From Burkholderiaceae bacterium (GTDB taxonomy: Bacteria; Pseudomonadota; Gammaproteobacteria; Burkholderiales; Burkholderiaceae_C), in assembly GCA_023954095.1 (NCBI GenBank), contig JAMLIQ010000028.1, positions 1-32,929 of the forward strand: a stretch of 32,929 nucleotides of DNA, in the 5' to 3' direction. The position numbers and the translations under genes were made by a program. The notes beneath the pieces were generated by a model that worked only from the letters and a program-made list of their open reading frames with translations, was not told where the DNA came from and did no database searches. The first letter of the stretch is position 1, and each line of letters begins with the position of its first letter. Of the stretch, positions 1-7,953 are shown in pieces.

Positions 1-2
1 GC

Positions 3-335
3 GCGCAGGTGCTGGCGCGCCGCAAGGAGTTCGGCCTGCTCGCCCACCTGGGCCTCACGCGCCGCCAGATCCTGGCCGTGGTGGCCGGCGAAGGCGCCGC
101 ATGGACGGGCGTAGGCGCCGCCGCCGGCCTGCTGCTGGGCCTGGCCGTGTCGGTGGTGCTGGTGCATGTGGTGAACCCGCAGAGCTTCCACTGGACCATG
201 GATCTGCGGGTGCCGCTGGGGCGGCTGCTGGCGCTGTGCACGGCCGTGGTGCTTGCAGGCACGGTGACGGCCTGGGTGGCCGGGCGAGCGGCTGCGGGTC
301 GGGATGCGGTGTTGGCAGTGAAGGAGGATTGGTAG
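3..335 (+). CDS. FtsX-family ABC transporter permease, C-terminal fragment
   Basis: This is the last 110 residues of an inner-membrane ABC permease whose start lies before the window; the frame is open at the left edge. It begins with an FtsX/MacB-type cytoplasmic motif, RRKEFGLLAHLGLTRRQI, which in this family precedes the third transmembrane helix and contacts the ATPase. Two hydrophobic segments follow, at about residues 30-55 and 70-95 of the fragment, and the tail is short and charged (VKEDW). FtsX-like permeases work with a separate ATP-binding subunit, often in lipoprotein or lipid export. AttH/CrtC-type lipocalin genes such as the one at 3487 often sit beside such permeases, so these two may be parts of one ancestral operon now split by the genes between them (inference). 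The substrate cannot be read from this fragment. Confidence 0.8.
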   Translation, partial: AQVLARRKEFGLLAHLGLTRRQILAVVAGEGAAWTGVGAAAGLLLGLAVSVVLVHVVNPQSFHWTMDLRVPLGRLLALCTAVVLAGTVTAWVAGRAAAGRDAVLAVKEDW

Positions 336-358
336 AAGCAGCCCCACGCAAGCGATTA

Positions 359-387
359 TTGACAATTTTCAAATCTACAATAGCCTA
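359..387 (+). promoter_or_regulatory. putative promoter of the DUF262-DUF1524 gene
   Basis: A consensus -35 hexamer TTGACA lies at 359-364, immediately inside the AT-rich DNA. The best-spaced -10 candidate (TAGCCT, 381-386, 16-bp spacer) is poor. TACAAT at 376-381 is a better hexamer but too close for that -35. No clear Shine-Dalgarno sequence precedes the ATG at 426. Assignment is by eye only. Confidence 0.35.
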
Positions 388-425
388 CAGAGCGGAACAA
401 TTGAACCACTAAGCAAAATACACGA

Positions 426-2396
426 ATGAAAACCGAACTTCTTACCGTCTCCAAAATATTTCACGAAGCAATATTCCGCATTCCCGACTATCAAAGAGGC
501 TACTCTTGGGAGGAGCCCCATTTGAAAGACTTCTGGGCGGACTTGGAACAACTGGACTCCAAAAAATCGCATTACACAGGGGTTTTAACACTGGAGGAGG
601 TACCAGAAAGCGCATGGAGCAGATGGGAAGACGATGTTTGGATAATAAGATCAAAAAAATACCATCCATACTATGTCGTTGATGGACAGCAACGCCTTAC
701 CACCATCTCAATTCTCCTTCAGTGCCTTCTAGAGAAGACTGAAGCCGAAGAGCTTAATTACACCCCCATAGAAATACACCGCCGGAAGTATATCTTCGAG
801 ACGAGATCAGATAGTCTCGCCAGAGCATATATATTTGGATACGAAAAAGACAATCCGAGCAGGGAATTTTTAAAACAAGAAATATTTTCAGACACATCAA
901 ATGGTCACTCTACCGGCGAAGCAACAATATACACCCGCAATCTTCGCAATGCAAAAAAATTCTTCCTGGAAAAAATCGCCAAGCTTAGCCACATAGAGCT
1001 GGAGGAATTATTTTCAAAAATTACCCAACAACTCGTCTTCAACGCATACGAAATCTCAAAAGAAATAGACGTATTCGTAGCCTTTGAGACGATGAACAAC
1101 AGGGGCAAGCCGCTTTCAGCGCTAGAACTCCTCAAAAACCGGTTGATATATTTAGTAGCAAATGTACCAGAAGCCCATCCTGGAGATGGGAAAATGCTTC
1201 GAAAACAAATCAACGATGCTTGGGCAATCGTATATCACAATTTAGGGAGGAATGAGGAGCGCCCCCTGAGTGACGAATTATTTCTTCAAACTCACTTGGT
1301 CAACTACTATCACCAAAAAGTAAGCAAAGAAGTGCCTACCGATGATGACCAACAAGCCAAATTCATGCATCTTTCATATGCAGTGCTTGAGGAACCTAGT
1401 CATTTTCTGCTGAGAATGCATTTCACCCGGCGTAGACTGTTGCCGTCAGACTCAGAAGAAGCAATTACTGCTGCGATCCTGCAGGAATATGCTGCAGATT
1501 TGAGATCAACGGCTGAAACATATTTCAAAATCAGTACACCGTCAAATTCCGGCTACTCGGATGCAGAAAAAATTTATTTGGAGCGCCTTGGAAGATTGAG
1601 AGGCTATGACGCCAGCCCAGTTGTGCTCGCAGTATACCGAAGAGAATCGAACCAAAAGCTCCGAGCGCAATTTCTGGAGTCATTTGAAAGATATATTTTT
1701 TGTATATCACTCAAAGGTGGCTATCGCCACACCCAAAGATCGACCCTAATGTCCGCTGATTTGGTAAGATACATCAAAGGCACACGAAAAATAGAAGAAT
1801 TAATTACCCTATACAACAATTCAGTTGATCAAATATTTAAAGAGGAATCGCTGAGCGATACTCTTCACGACTGGATAAAAAATGGCCCAGGATATTATGG
1901 CTGGCGCAGCATACGTTATTTTTTGTTCGAATACGAGCTTTCACTAAAGACAAGATCACGCTCCGATAGATCAAAGATCGATTGGTCAATCTTCTCAAAA
2001 GAAGAATATCAAACAGACTACATATCGGTCGAGCATATATATCCACAACGGGCAAGAGCCCAGTACTGGACCGAGCGATTTGGCAAGCTCTCCTCCACAG
2101 AAAAACGCAGATATAGAAACTCCTTAGGAAATCTCCTAGCGCTTTCTACTCCAAAGAATGCATCCCTCAGCAATAAACCTTTCCCAGAAAAAGTAGAGAG
2201 TACAGGTTCCACGGTGGGCTATAGATTCGGAAGCTACTCTGAGAATGAAGTGGCGTTAGAGAAAGACTGGTCTCCAGCGGAAATAATGGAACGAGGGATT
2301 CGAATGCTCAGCTTTATGGAAACGCATTGGCGTCTAAGCATTGGGGATAGAAACCAAAAATTAAAAGCACTCGGCTTTAAAAACACTGCAACATAA
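426..2396 (+). CDS. DUF262-DUF1524 (GmrSD-like) single-chain nuclease, candidate defence protein
   Basis: The 656-residue protein has the two-domain build of fused GmrSD-type enzymes. The N-terminal DUF262 (GmrS/ParB-like NTPase) domain carries IPDYQRGYSW at about residues 19-28, VVDGQQRLTT at about 84-93 and the later FETMNNRGKPLSALELL motif. The C-terminal DUF1524 domain carries the HNH-type signature: VEHIYPQ with His537, then NSLGNLLALS with Asn569, then a K-N-A-S-L-S-N-K-P-F stretch. In characterised relatives (GmrSD, BrxU, SspE) DUF262 uses nucleotides and DUF1524 cuts DNA, in type IV restriction of modified phage DNA or in phosphorothioate-linked defence. Both catalytic motifs look intact here. 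The gene is strikingly AT-rich, with codons such as ATA, AAA and TTA that its GC-rich neighbours avoid. It stands alone, without a visible partner methylase or integrase, which suggests horizontal acquisition. Its target is unknown. Confidence 0.85.
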   Translation: MKTELLTVSKIFHEAIFRIPDYQRGYSWEEPHLKDFWADLEQLDSKKSHYTGVLTLEEVPESAWSRWEDDVWIIRSKKYHPYYVVDGQQRLTTISILLQCLLEKTEAEELNYTPIEIHRRKYIFETRSDSLARAYIFGYEKDNPSREFLKQEIFSDTSNGHSTGEATIYTRNLRNAKKFFLEKIAKLSHIELEELFSKITQQLVFNAYEISKEIDVFVAFETMNNRGKPLSALELLKNRLIYLVANVPEAHPGDGKMLRKQINDAWAIVYHNLGRNEERPLSDELFLQTHLVNYYHQKVSKEVPTDDDQQAKFMHLSYAVLEEPSHFLLRMHFTRRRLLPSDSEEAITAAILQEYAADLRSTAETYFKISTPSNSGYSDAEKIYLERLGRLRGYDASPVVLAVYRRESNQKLRAQFLESFERYIFCISLKGGYRHTQRSTLMSADLVRYIKGTRKIEELITLYNNSVDQIFKEESLSDTLHDWIKNGPGYYGWRSIRYFLFEYELSLKTRSRSDRSKIDWSIFSKEEYQTDYISVEHIYPQRARAQYWTERFGKLSSTEKRRYRNSLGNLLALSTPKNASLSNKPFPEKVESTGSTVGYRFGSYSENEVALEKDWSPAEIMERGIRMLSFMETHWRLSIGDRNQKLKALGFKNTAT

Positions 2397-2420
2397 AATC
2401 TGAACAACTCTCAATTTTCT

Positions 2421-3479
2421 GTGATATTTGACACTGATAAGTGGCTCCACGAAGCCATCGCCCGCATCGAGGCCGATTACCAGCGCAGCGCCGACACCCA
2501 CCTCATCCCACTGCGCCTGCCCGCCTTTGAACACAGCGGCATCGACCTGTACCTCAAGGACGAATCCACCCACCCCACGGGCAGCCTCAAGCACCGGCTG
2601 GCGCGCTCGCTGTTCCTCTATGCGCTGTGCAATGGCTGGGTGCGCGAGGGCTCGACCATCGTCGAGGCGTCGAGCGGCTCCACGGCGGTGAGCGAGGCCT
2701 ATTTCGCGCGCCTGCTGGGCCTGCCGTTCGTGGCGGTGATGCCGCGCAGCACCTCGCCCGAGAAGGTGGCGCAGATCGAGTTCCACGGCGGGCGCTGCCA
2801 TTTCGTGGACAGCGCGGGCGCGGTGTACGACGCGGCCCGCGCCATCGCCGCGCAGACCGGCGGCCACTACATGGACCAGTTCACCTACGCCGAGCGCGCC
2901 ACCGACTGGCGCGGCAACAACAACATCGCCGAGAGCATGTTCACGCAGATGCAGCGCGAGCGGCACCCTGTCCCGCGCTGGATTGTGGTGGGCGCGGGCA
3001 CGGGGGGCACCAGCGCCACCATAGGCCGCTATGTGCGCTACCAGCGCCACGCCACGCAGGTGTGCGTGGCCGACCCGGCGGGCTCGGTGTTCAGCGCGTA
3101 CCACCGCACGGGCGACGCCACGCTCACGGCGCCGGGCTCGCGCATCGAGGGCATTGGCCGCCCGCGCGTGGAGCCGAGCTTCATCCGCACGCTGGTGGAC
3201 CGCATGGTGGAGGTGCCGGATGTGGAGTCGGTGGCGGCCATGCGCGCGCTCTCGCAGCTGCTGGGGCGGCGCGTGGGGCCGTCCACGGGTACCAACTTTG
3301 TGGCCATGCTGGCGCTGGCGCACGAGATGCGCGCCCGCGGCGAGCGCGGCGCCATCCTCTCGCTGCTGTGCGACGCGGGCGAGCGCTACCTGCCCACCTA
3401 CTGCGACGCGGGCTGGGTGGAGCGCAGCTTTGGCAACTGCACGGCGGCGCAGCAGAAGATCGACGCGCTGCTGGCCTGA
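2421..3479 (+). CDS. PLP-dependent cysteine synthase-family protein, Cds1-like L-cysteine desulfhydrase
   Basis: This 352-residue fold-type II PLP enzyme has the expected Schiff-base lysine in [11 protein letters not shown] (Lys57), the substrate-carboxylate loop ASSGSTAV (about 83-90) and the glycine-rich phosphate-binding loop [10 protein letters not shown]. The signatures [21 protein letters not shown] and [17 protein letters not shown] match, from memory, the Cds1 group of bacterial cysteine desulfhydrases, which convert L-cysteine to pyruvate, ammonia and H2S. Family membership is firm; the exact reaction is inferred. GTG at 2421 is the only plausible start: there is no in-frame ATG before the middle of the protein, and the conserved region begins about eight codons in. 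No Shine-Dalgarno sequence is visible. The first six or seven codons are AT-rich, as if contributed by the DNA upstream. The stop is seven bases from the attH-like start, so the two are probably cotranscribed. Confidence 0.85.
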   Translation: MIFDTDKWLHEAIARIEADYQRSADTHLIPLRLPAFEHSGIDLYLKDESTHPTGSLKHRLARSLFLYALCNGWVREGSTIVEASSGSTAVSEAYFARLLGLPFVAVMPRSTSPEKVAQIEFHGGRCHFVDSAGAVYDAARAIAAQTGGHYMDQFTYAERATDWRGNNNIAESMFTQMQRERHPVPRWIVVGAGTGGTSATIGRYVRYQRHATQVCVADPAGSVFSAYHRTGDATLTAPGSRIEGIGRPRVEPSFIRTLVDRMVEVPDVESVAAMRALSQLLGRRVGPSTGTNFVAMLALAHEMRARGERGAILSLLCDAGERYLPTYCDAGWVERSFGNCTAAQQKIDALLA

Positions 3480-3486
3480 GGCCGCC

Positions 3487-4605
3487 ATGCCGCCGCCGCG
3501 CACACCCGGTTCCACCCGCCGCCAGTGGCTGGCGCTGCACCTGGGTGCGGGTGCGCTGGGGCTGTGGCCTGCGGCGGCACCGGCGCTGCCCGCACGGCCG
3601 CTGCAGTTTCCGCGCGACCATGGCAGCCATCCTGACTTGCGCACCGAGTGGTGGTACATCACCGGCCATGCGCGGGCGGCGGGGCACCTATGGGGTTTTC
3701 AGGTGACTTTTTTTCGCTCGCGCGTGGACAGCACGCAGGAGCTGCGCTCGGCCTTCGCTGCCCGGCAGTTGCTGTTTGCCCATGCCGCCCTGACCGATGT
3801 GCAAGGCCAGCGCCTGCACCATGACCAGCGCATCGCCCGCGCCGGTTTTGGCGTGGCGCAGGCCAGCGAGGCCGACACCGCCGTGCGCCTGCACGGCTGG
3901 TCGCTGGCACGTACCGACCTGCCCGGCGCAGGCCCGGCGGGCAGCCGCTACACCGCCCGCATCGAAGGCATGGGCTTTGGCCTGGACCTGCAGTGCGACA
4001 CCACCCAGCCTCTCGTGCTGCAAGGCGTTGCAGGGCTGTCCCGCAAAGGCCCCGAGGCGGCGCAGGCCAGCTATTACTACAGCCAGCCGCAACTGGCCGT
4101 GCGCGGCAGCATCGTGCTGCAGGGTCGGCGCATGGCCATCGACACGGCCCAGGCCCGCGCCTGGCTGGACCACGAATGGAGCGAAGCCCTGCTGCACCCC
4201 GAGGCCGTGGGCTGGGACTGGATCGGCATGAACCTGGACGATGGCAGCGCACTCACCGCCTTTCGATTGCGGCGGGCCGATGGCACGGCGCTGTGGGCGG
4301 GAGGGTCGTTTCGTGCCCTGGGCCAGGCGGTGCAGGTGTTTGGTGCAGATGCCGTGGCCTTCACGGCCCAGCGTTTCTGGACCAGCCCGCACAGCGGTGC
4401 GCGCTACCCGGTGCAGTGGCAGGTACACACCCCGGCGGGGCGTTTCCAGGTGCTCGCGGTGCTGGACGACCAGGAGCTCGACAGCAGCGGCTCGACCGGC
4501 GCGATCTACTGGGAGGGCCTGTCAGAGCTGCAGGACCACGCCGGGCAACCTGCAGGCCGGGGGTACCTGGAAATGACGGGATACAAAAAGCCGCTGCGCC
4601 TGTGA
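3487..4605 (+). CDS. AttH/CrtC-family lipocalin-like protein with Tat signal
   Basis: The 372-residue protein starts at the ATG seven bases after the preceding stop. Its N-terminus has a twin-arginine motif (STRRQWLAL) followed by a hydrophobic stretch and an Ala-rich cleavage region ending near PALPA, so Tat export to the periplasm is likely. The mature part carries the family hallmarks EWWYITGH, GFQVTFFRSR, ASYYYSQPQL and ARAWLDHEWS and ends in YLEMTGYKK. The family (PF07143) includes AttH and carotenoid hydratase CrtC and has a double lipocalin-like beta-barrel. Members next to FtsX-type ABC permeases are thought to act in envelope or lipid handling; no carotenoid genes are seen here, so hydratase activity is not implied. 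The last codons overlap a terminator that serves the opposite strand. Confidence 0.85.
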   Translation: MPPPRTPGSTRRQWLALHLGAGALGLWPAAAPALPARPLQFPRDHGSHPDLRTEWWYITGHARAAGHLWGFQVTFFRSRVDSTQELRSAFAARQLLFAHAALTDVQGQRLHHDQRIARAGFGVAQASEADTAVRLHGWSLARTDLPGAGPAGSRYTARIEGMGFGLDLQCDTTQPLVLQGVAGLSRKGPEAAQASYYYSQPQLAVRGSIVLQGRRMAIDTAQARAWLDHEWSEALLHPEAVGWDWIGMNLDDGSALTAFRLRRADGTALWAGGSFRALGQAVQVFGADAVAFTAQRFWTSPHSGARYPVQWQVHTPAGRFQVLAVLDDQELDSSGSTGAIYWEGLSELQDHAGQPAGRGYLEMTGYKKPLRL

Positions 4606-4619
4606 GGGCGGCAGCGGCT
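4585..4619 (-). terminator. intrinsic terminator of the liv operon, overlapping attH 3' end
   Basis: On the minus strand a perfect 9-bp stem, AGCCGCTGC (4611-4619 complement) with GCAGCGGCT (4589-4597 complement), closes a 13-nt loop and runs directly into a run of five T (4585-4589). It lies about 40 bases after the livM stop. On the plus strand the A-run precedes the stem and no T-run follows, so it should work only for liv transcripts. Half of it is coding sequence for the last residues of the convergent AttH-like protein. Confidence 0.8.
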
Positions 4620-4661
4620 GCATGAGGGAAGCGGCCCGAAGGGAGGACGGCTCTCCGCCTC

Positions 4662-5657
4662 TCAGGCCTTTCCGCCCGCCCGCCAGCGGGCCAGCCAGGC
4701 GATGATTTCACCCATGATGCCGCGGCGGAACGCCAGCACGCAGATGACGAAGATCAGGCCGGTGACCATGGTGACCGACTCACCCAGGGTGTTGAACCAC
4801 TCGACCGACGTCAGCGATGCCAGCAGATGGCCGAACTCGCCAATCTTGTTCTCCAGCAGCACCACCACGGCAGCACCGACGATCGGGCCGGACAGCGTGC
4901 CCAGCCCTCCCACCAGTGTCATCAGCACCACATGGCCCGAAGCGGTCCAGTGCACGTCGCTGAGTGTGGCAAAGCCCATCACCAAGGTCTTGAGCGAACC
5001 GGCCAGCCCTGCCAACGCGGCCGAGAGGACAAAGGCCAGCAACTTGAACCGGTTGGTGTCATAGCCCAGGGAGATGGCACGCGATTCGTTCTCCTTGATG
5101 GCCTTGAGCACCTGCCCATAGGGGGAATGGATGGTCCGCATGATGAGGAGAAACGCGGCCGCCACGATGACCAGCGCCACGTAATACATGACCAGGTCAT
5201 CCTTGAGGCTGATGAGACCGAACAGTTTGCCCCGTGGCACGCCCTGCAAACCATCCTCGCCCCCCGTGAAGGGCGCCTGCAGCGCGACGAAGAACAGCAT
5301 CTGCGCCAGCGCCAGCGTAATCATGGTGGAGTAGATGCCCTGGCGGCGGATAGCGAAGAACCCAACGACCAGACCCAGGAGGCCGCCACTGAGTGTGCCC
5401 AGCAACAGGCTCACCTCGGGGGAAAAGCCCCAGACCTTCATGGAGTGGCCCGCCACATAGGCTGCCCCCCCCAGAAATGCAGCATGTCCAAAGGACAGCA
5501 TGCCTGTGTAGCCCAGCAACAGGTTGAAGGCGCAGGCAAACAGTGCGAAGCACATCAGCTTCATCACAAACACCGGGTAGGCCCCCAGCAGGGGTGCCAC
5601 AAGCAGACCGATGAACAGAAGGCCGTAGCCCACCGCGGAGAGATTCTTGGAGTTCAT
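4662..5657 (-). CDS. livM: branched-chain amino acid-type ABC transporter permease LivM
   Basis: This 331-residue integral membrane permease is the second of the two permeases of a HAAT-family importer. It has the usual series of hydrophobic segments and the LivM cytoplasmic loop, including SPYGQVLKAIKENESRAISLGY at about residues 175-196, which couples to the ATPases. LLGYTGMLSFGHAAFLGGAAY near residue 50 is the typical LivM signature. The start is 12 bases after the livH stop, so the pair is translated from one message. It is the last gene of the operon and is followed by the terminator at 4585-4619. Substrate specificity is not readable from the permease; branched-chain amino acids are the default for the family, but aromatic compounds, amides and urea are also carried by close relatives. 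Confidence 0.92.
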   Translation of the reverse strand: MNSKNLSAVGYGLLFIGLLVAPLLGAYPVFVMKLMCFALFACAFNLLLGYTGMLSFGHAAFLGGAAYVAGHSMKVWGFSPEVSLLLGTLSGGLLGLVVGFFAIRRQGIYSTMITLALAQMLFFVALQAPFTGGEDGLQGVPRGKLFGLISLKDDLVMYYVALVIVAAAFLLIMRTIHSPYGQVLKAIKENESRAISLGYDTNRFKLLAFVLSAALAGLAGSLKTLVMGFATLSDVHWTASGHVVLMTLVGGLGTLSGPIVGAAVVVLLENKIGEFGHLLASLTSVEWFNTLGESVTMVTGLIFVICVLAFRRGIMGEIIAWLARWRAGGKA

Positions 5658-5669
5658 GCAGGCAGCCCC

Positions 5670-6554
5670 TTATTTTTCCTTGCCGAACAGGCCGGCGGGG
5701 CGGATGAGTAGAACGATGACCATGATGACGAACACCACGGTGGACGAAGCTTCGGGATAGAACACCTTGGTGAACCCTTCGATCACGCCCAGGCCCAGCC
5801 CGGTGAGGATGGAGCCCATGATGGAGCCCATGCCGCCAATCACCACCACCGCAAACACCACGATGATGAGGTTCTGGCCCATGAGCGGCGTGACCTGGTA
5901 TACCGGCGCAGCCAGCACCCCTGCAAAGGCGGCCAGAGCGCAGCCGAAGGCGTAGGTCAGCGTCACCATCACCGGCACGTTGATGCCGAAGGCTTCCACG
6001 AGGCGCGGGTTCTCGGTGCCGGCACGCAGGTAGGCGCCCAGCTTGGTTTTCTCGATGACATACCAGGTCGCGACACACACCACGACAGAGGCCACAACCA
6101 CCCAGGCCCGGTAGTTGGGCAGAATCATGAAGCCCAGGCTGGTGGCGCCTTCGAGCAATTCTGGCGTGTCGTATCCCAGACCCGACACGCCATAGATGGA
6201 GCGGAAAAAACCCTCCACCAGCAAGGTCAGGCCCAGCGTCAGCAGCAGTCCATACAGGTGGTCGAGCTTGTAGATCCAGCGCAGCAGCAGCCGCTCGATC
6301 ACGACGCCGAACATCCCCACGACCAGCGGCGCCAGCACCAGCATCACCCAGTAGTTGATGCCAAAGTAGCGCATGCCCATCCAGGTTGCCAGGGCCCCCA
6401 TCATGAACAGTGCACCGTGCGCAAAATTGATGACATTGAGCAGGCCGAAAATCACGGCAAGCCCGAGGCTGAGAATTGCATAAAACGACCCGTTGACCAG
6501 CCCCAGAAGGAGCTGGCTCAGCAGGCCCGGCAATGAAACACCAAAGATTTCCAT
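5670..6554 (-). CDS. livH: branched-chain amino acid-type ABC transporter permease LivH
   Basis: The 294-residue inner-membrane permease starts MEIFGVSLPGLLSQLLLGLVNG and carries the LivH motif VIFGLLNVINFAHGALFMMGA near residues 33-54 and a coupling region containing GAYLRAGTENPRLVEAFGINV near residues 170-190. It pairs with LivM to form the membrane channel of the importer. It is preceded by a 148-base gap from livK that holds a strong stem-loop, so it may be expressed at a lower level than the binding protein. Length and segment pattern match the family. Confidence 0.93.
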   Translation of the reverse strand: MEIFGVSLPGLLSQLLLGLVNGSFYAILSLGLAVIFGLLNVINFAHGALFMMGALATWMGMRYFGINYWVMLVLAPLVVGMFGVVIERLLLRWIYKLDHLYGLLLTLGLTLLVEGFFRSIYGVSGLGYDTPELLEGATSLGFMILPNYRAWVVVASVVVCVATWYVIEKTKLGAYLRAGTENPRLVEAFGINVPVMVTLTYAFGCALAAFAGVLAAPVYQVTPLMGQNLIIVVFAVVVIGGMGSIMGSILTGLGLGVIEGFTKVFYPEASSTVVFVIMVIVLLIRPAGLFGKEK

Positions 6555-6630
6555 GGATGGCGGCAGTGGATGGTGGGGGGAGTCAGATCAGGTTGCACAC
6601 AACGGTTTTCCGGACTGGACAGGAACGGGA

Positions 6631-6677
6631 GATCGGTATGCAGGCCACACCAAGGCGCGGCCTGCATCACCGATATC
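6631..6677 (-). promoter_or_regulatory. stem-loop between livK and livH
   Basis: A perfect 9-bp inverted repeat, ATGCAGGCC at 6638-6646 and GGCCTGCAT at 6659-6667, encloses a 12-nt loop. It extends outward by CGGT/ACCG across a one-base bulge. No T-run follows on the minus strand, so it is unlikely to be a classical terminator. Its position just after the livK stop fits an mRNA-stabilising or partial-attenuation hairpin that lets the periplasmic binding protein be made in excess over the permeases (inference). Confidence 0.55.
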
Positions 6678-6702
6678 GTTCAAGTCCGGTCTGGCGCCGG
6701 AA

Positions 6703-7896
6703 TTACTTCCAGAGCGCGCACTTGGACTCGGCCTTGGTGGTGAACACCTGCTCGCCGGGCAACTTCTTCACAAGCTTGTAGTAATCCCAGGGCTTGGTGG
6801 ACTCCGCGGGGGCCTTCACCTGCATCAGGTACATGTCGTGCACATAGCGACCGTCGGCACGCAGGTAGCCCGAGCCGAAGAAGTCGTTCATCTTCATGCC
6901 GCGCCAGGCAGCCATCACCTTGTCGGCGTCGGTGGTCTTGGCGGCCTCGATGGCCTTGAGGTAGTTCATGGTGGCCGAGTAGTCGGCGGCCTGGATTTCG
7001 GTGGGGCGGCGCTTGGTCTTTTCCATGTAGCGGTCGGCGAACTTGCGCGTCTCGTCGTTCATGTCCCAGTACCAGCTGGTGGTGAACTGCAGGCCCTCGG
7101 TGTTGCGCAAGCCCAGGCTGTGGATGTCGCTGAAGAAGATCAGCAGGCCAGCGAGCTTCATGGTCTTGCCAATGCCGAACTCCTTGGCCGCCTTGATGGC
7201 GTTGACGGTGTCGCCCCCCGCGTTGGCCAGCCCCAGGATCTGCGCCTTGGAGTTCTGCGCCTGCAGCAGGAAGGAGGAGAAGTCCGTAGCATTCAGCGGG
7301 TGGCGCACGGCGCCCACCACGGTGCCGCCCTTGGCCTTGACCAGGGCGCTGGTGTCGGCTTCGAGCGCGTGGCCAAAGGCGTAGTCCGCCGTCAGGAAGA
7401 ACCAGCTCTTGCCGCCGCCGTCCACGATGGCGGCGCCGGTGCCCTTGGCCAGGGCCACGGTGTCGTAGGCATAGTGCACGGTGTAGGGGCTGCACTGCTC
7501 GTTGGTCAGCGCCGAGCTGGCCGCACCGTTGGTGATGAAGACGCGCTTCTTCTCCTGCGCCACCTTGGCCATGGCCAGGTTGGCGCCGGAGTTCGTGCCG
7601 CCGAAGACCAGGGTCAGGTTCTCCGTGTCGATCCACTCGCGCGCCTTGCTCGCGGCGATGTCGGCCTTGTTCTGGTGGTCCACCGTGAGCAGTTCGATGG
7701 GCTTGCCCAGCACCTTGCCGCCGAAGTCGTCGATGGCCATCTGGATGGCCGTCGCGCCGCCTTTGCCTTCGAGGTCGGCGTACAGGCTGGACATGTCGGT
7801 AATGAAGCCGATCTTGACCTTGTCCTGCGCCAGGGTGGGCGCGGCCAGCCCGGCAGCCCCCAGCATCACGGCGAGCATGGTGAGTTTGTTCTTCAT
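6703..7896 (-). CDS. livK: periplasmic substrate-binding protein of the Liv-type ABC importer
   Basis: The 397-residue protein has a Sec signal peptide: basic MKNK, a hydrophobic core, and a predicted cut after PTLAQ or TLA near residue 23. The mature part is a type I periplasmic binding fold, with KIGFITDMSSLYADLEGKGG at its start and VFGGTNSGANLAMAKVA and FFLTADYAFGHALEAD further in. It captures ligand in the periplasm and delivers it to LivH/LivM. A strong ribosome site AGGAG (7904-7908 complement) sits seven bases before the ATG. The C-terminus ends in SKCALWK. The ligand is uncertain: the family includes binders of branched-chain amino acids, aromatic acids and amides, so the gene symbol denotes family rather than proven substrate. 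Confidence 0.88.
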   Translation of the reverse strand: MKNKLTMLAVMLGAAGLAAPTLAQDKVKIGFITDMSSLYADLEGKGGATAIQMAIDDFGGKVLGKPIELLTVDHQNKADIAASKAREWIDTENLTLVFGGTNSGANLAMAKVAQEKKRVFITNGAASSALTNEQCSPYTVHYAYDTVALAKGTGAAIVDGGGKSWFFLTADYAFGHALEADTSALVKAKGGTVVGAVRHPLNATDFSSFLLQAQNSKAQILGLANAGGDTVNAIKAAKEFGIGKTMKLAGLLIFFSDIHSLGLRNTEGLQFTTSWYWDMNDETRKFADRYMEKTKRRPTEIQAADYSATMNYLKAIEAAKTTDADKVMAAWRGMKMNDFFGSGYLRADGRYVHDMYLMQVKAPAESTKPWDYYKLVKKLPGEQVFTTKAESKCALWK

Positions 7897-7953
7897 GGAT
7901 TGTCTCCTGTAGGTGTGGTGGAAGAAAACGGGAAAGCCATGCGGGACGCCGTG

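Noticed and set aside
344-2455. CCACGCAAGC (344-353) and CCACGAAGC (2447-2455) as a possible target duplication flanking the AT-rich gene
   Set aside because: They differ by an indel, are short, and the right copy lies inside the conserved enzyme coding region; chance is more likely.
3031-3486. Upstream extension of the AttH-like frame to 3031
   Set aside because: It overlaps the Cds1-like gene in another frame and the translation is Arg/Cys-rich noise; the Tat signal begins after ATG 3487.
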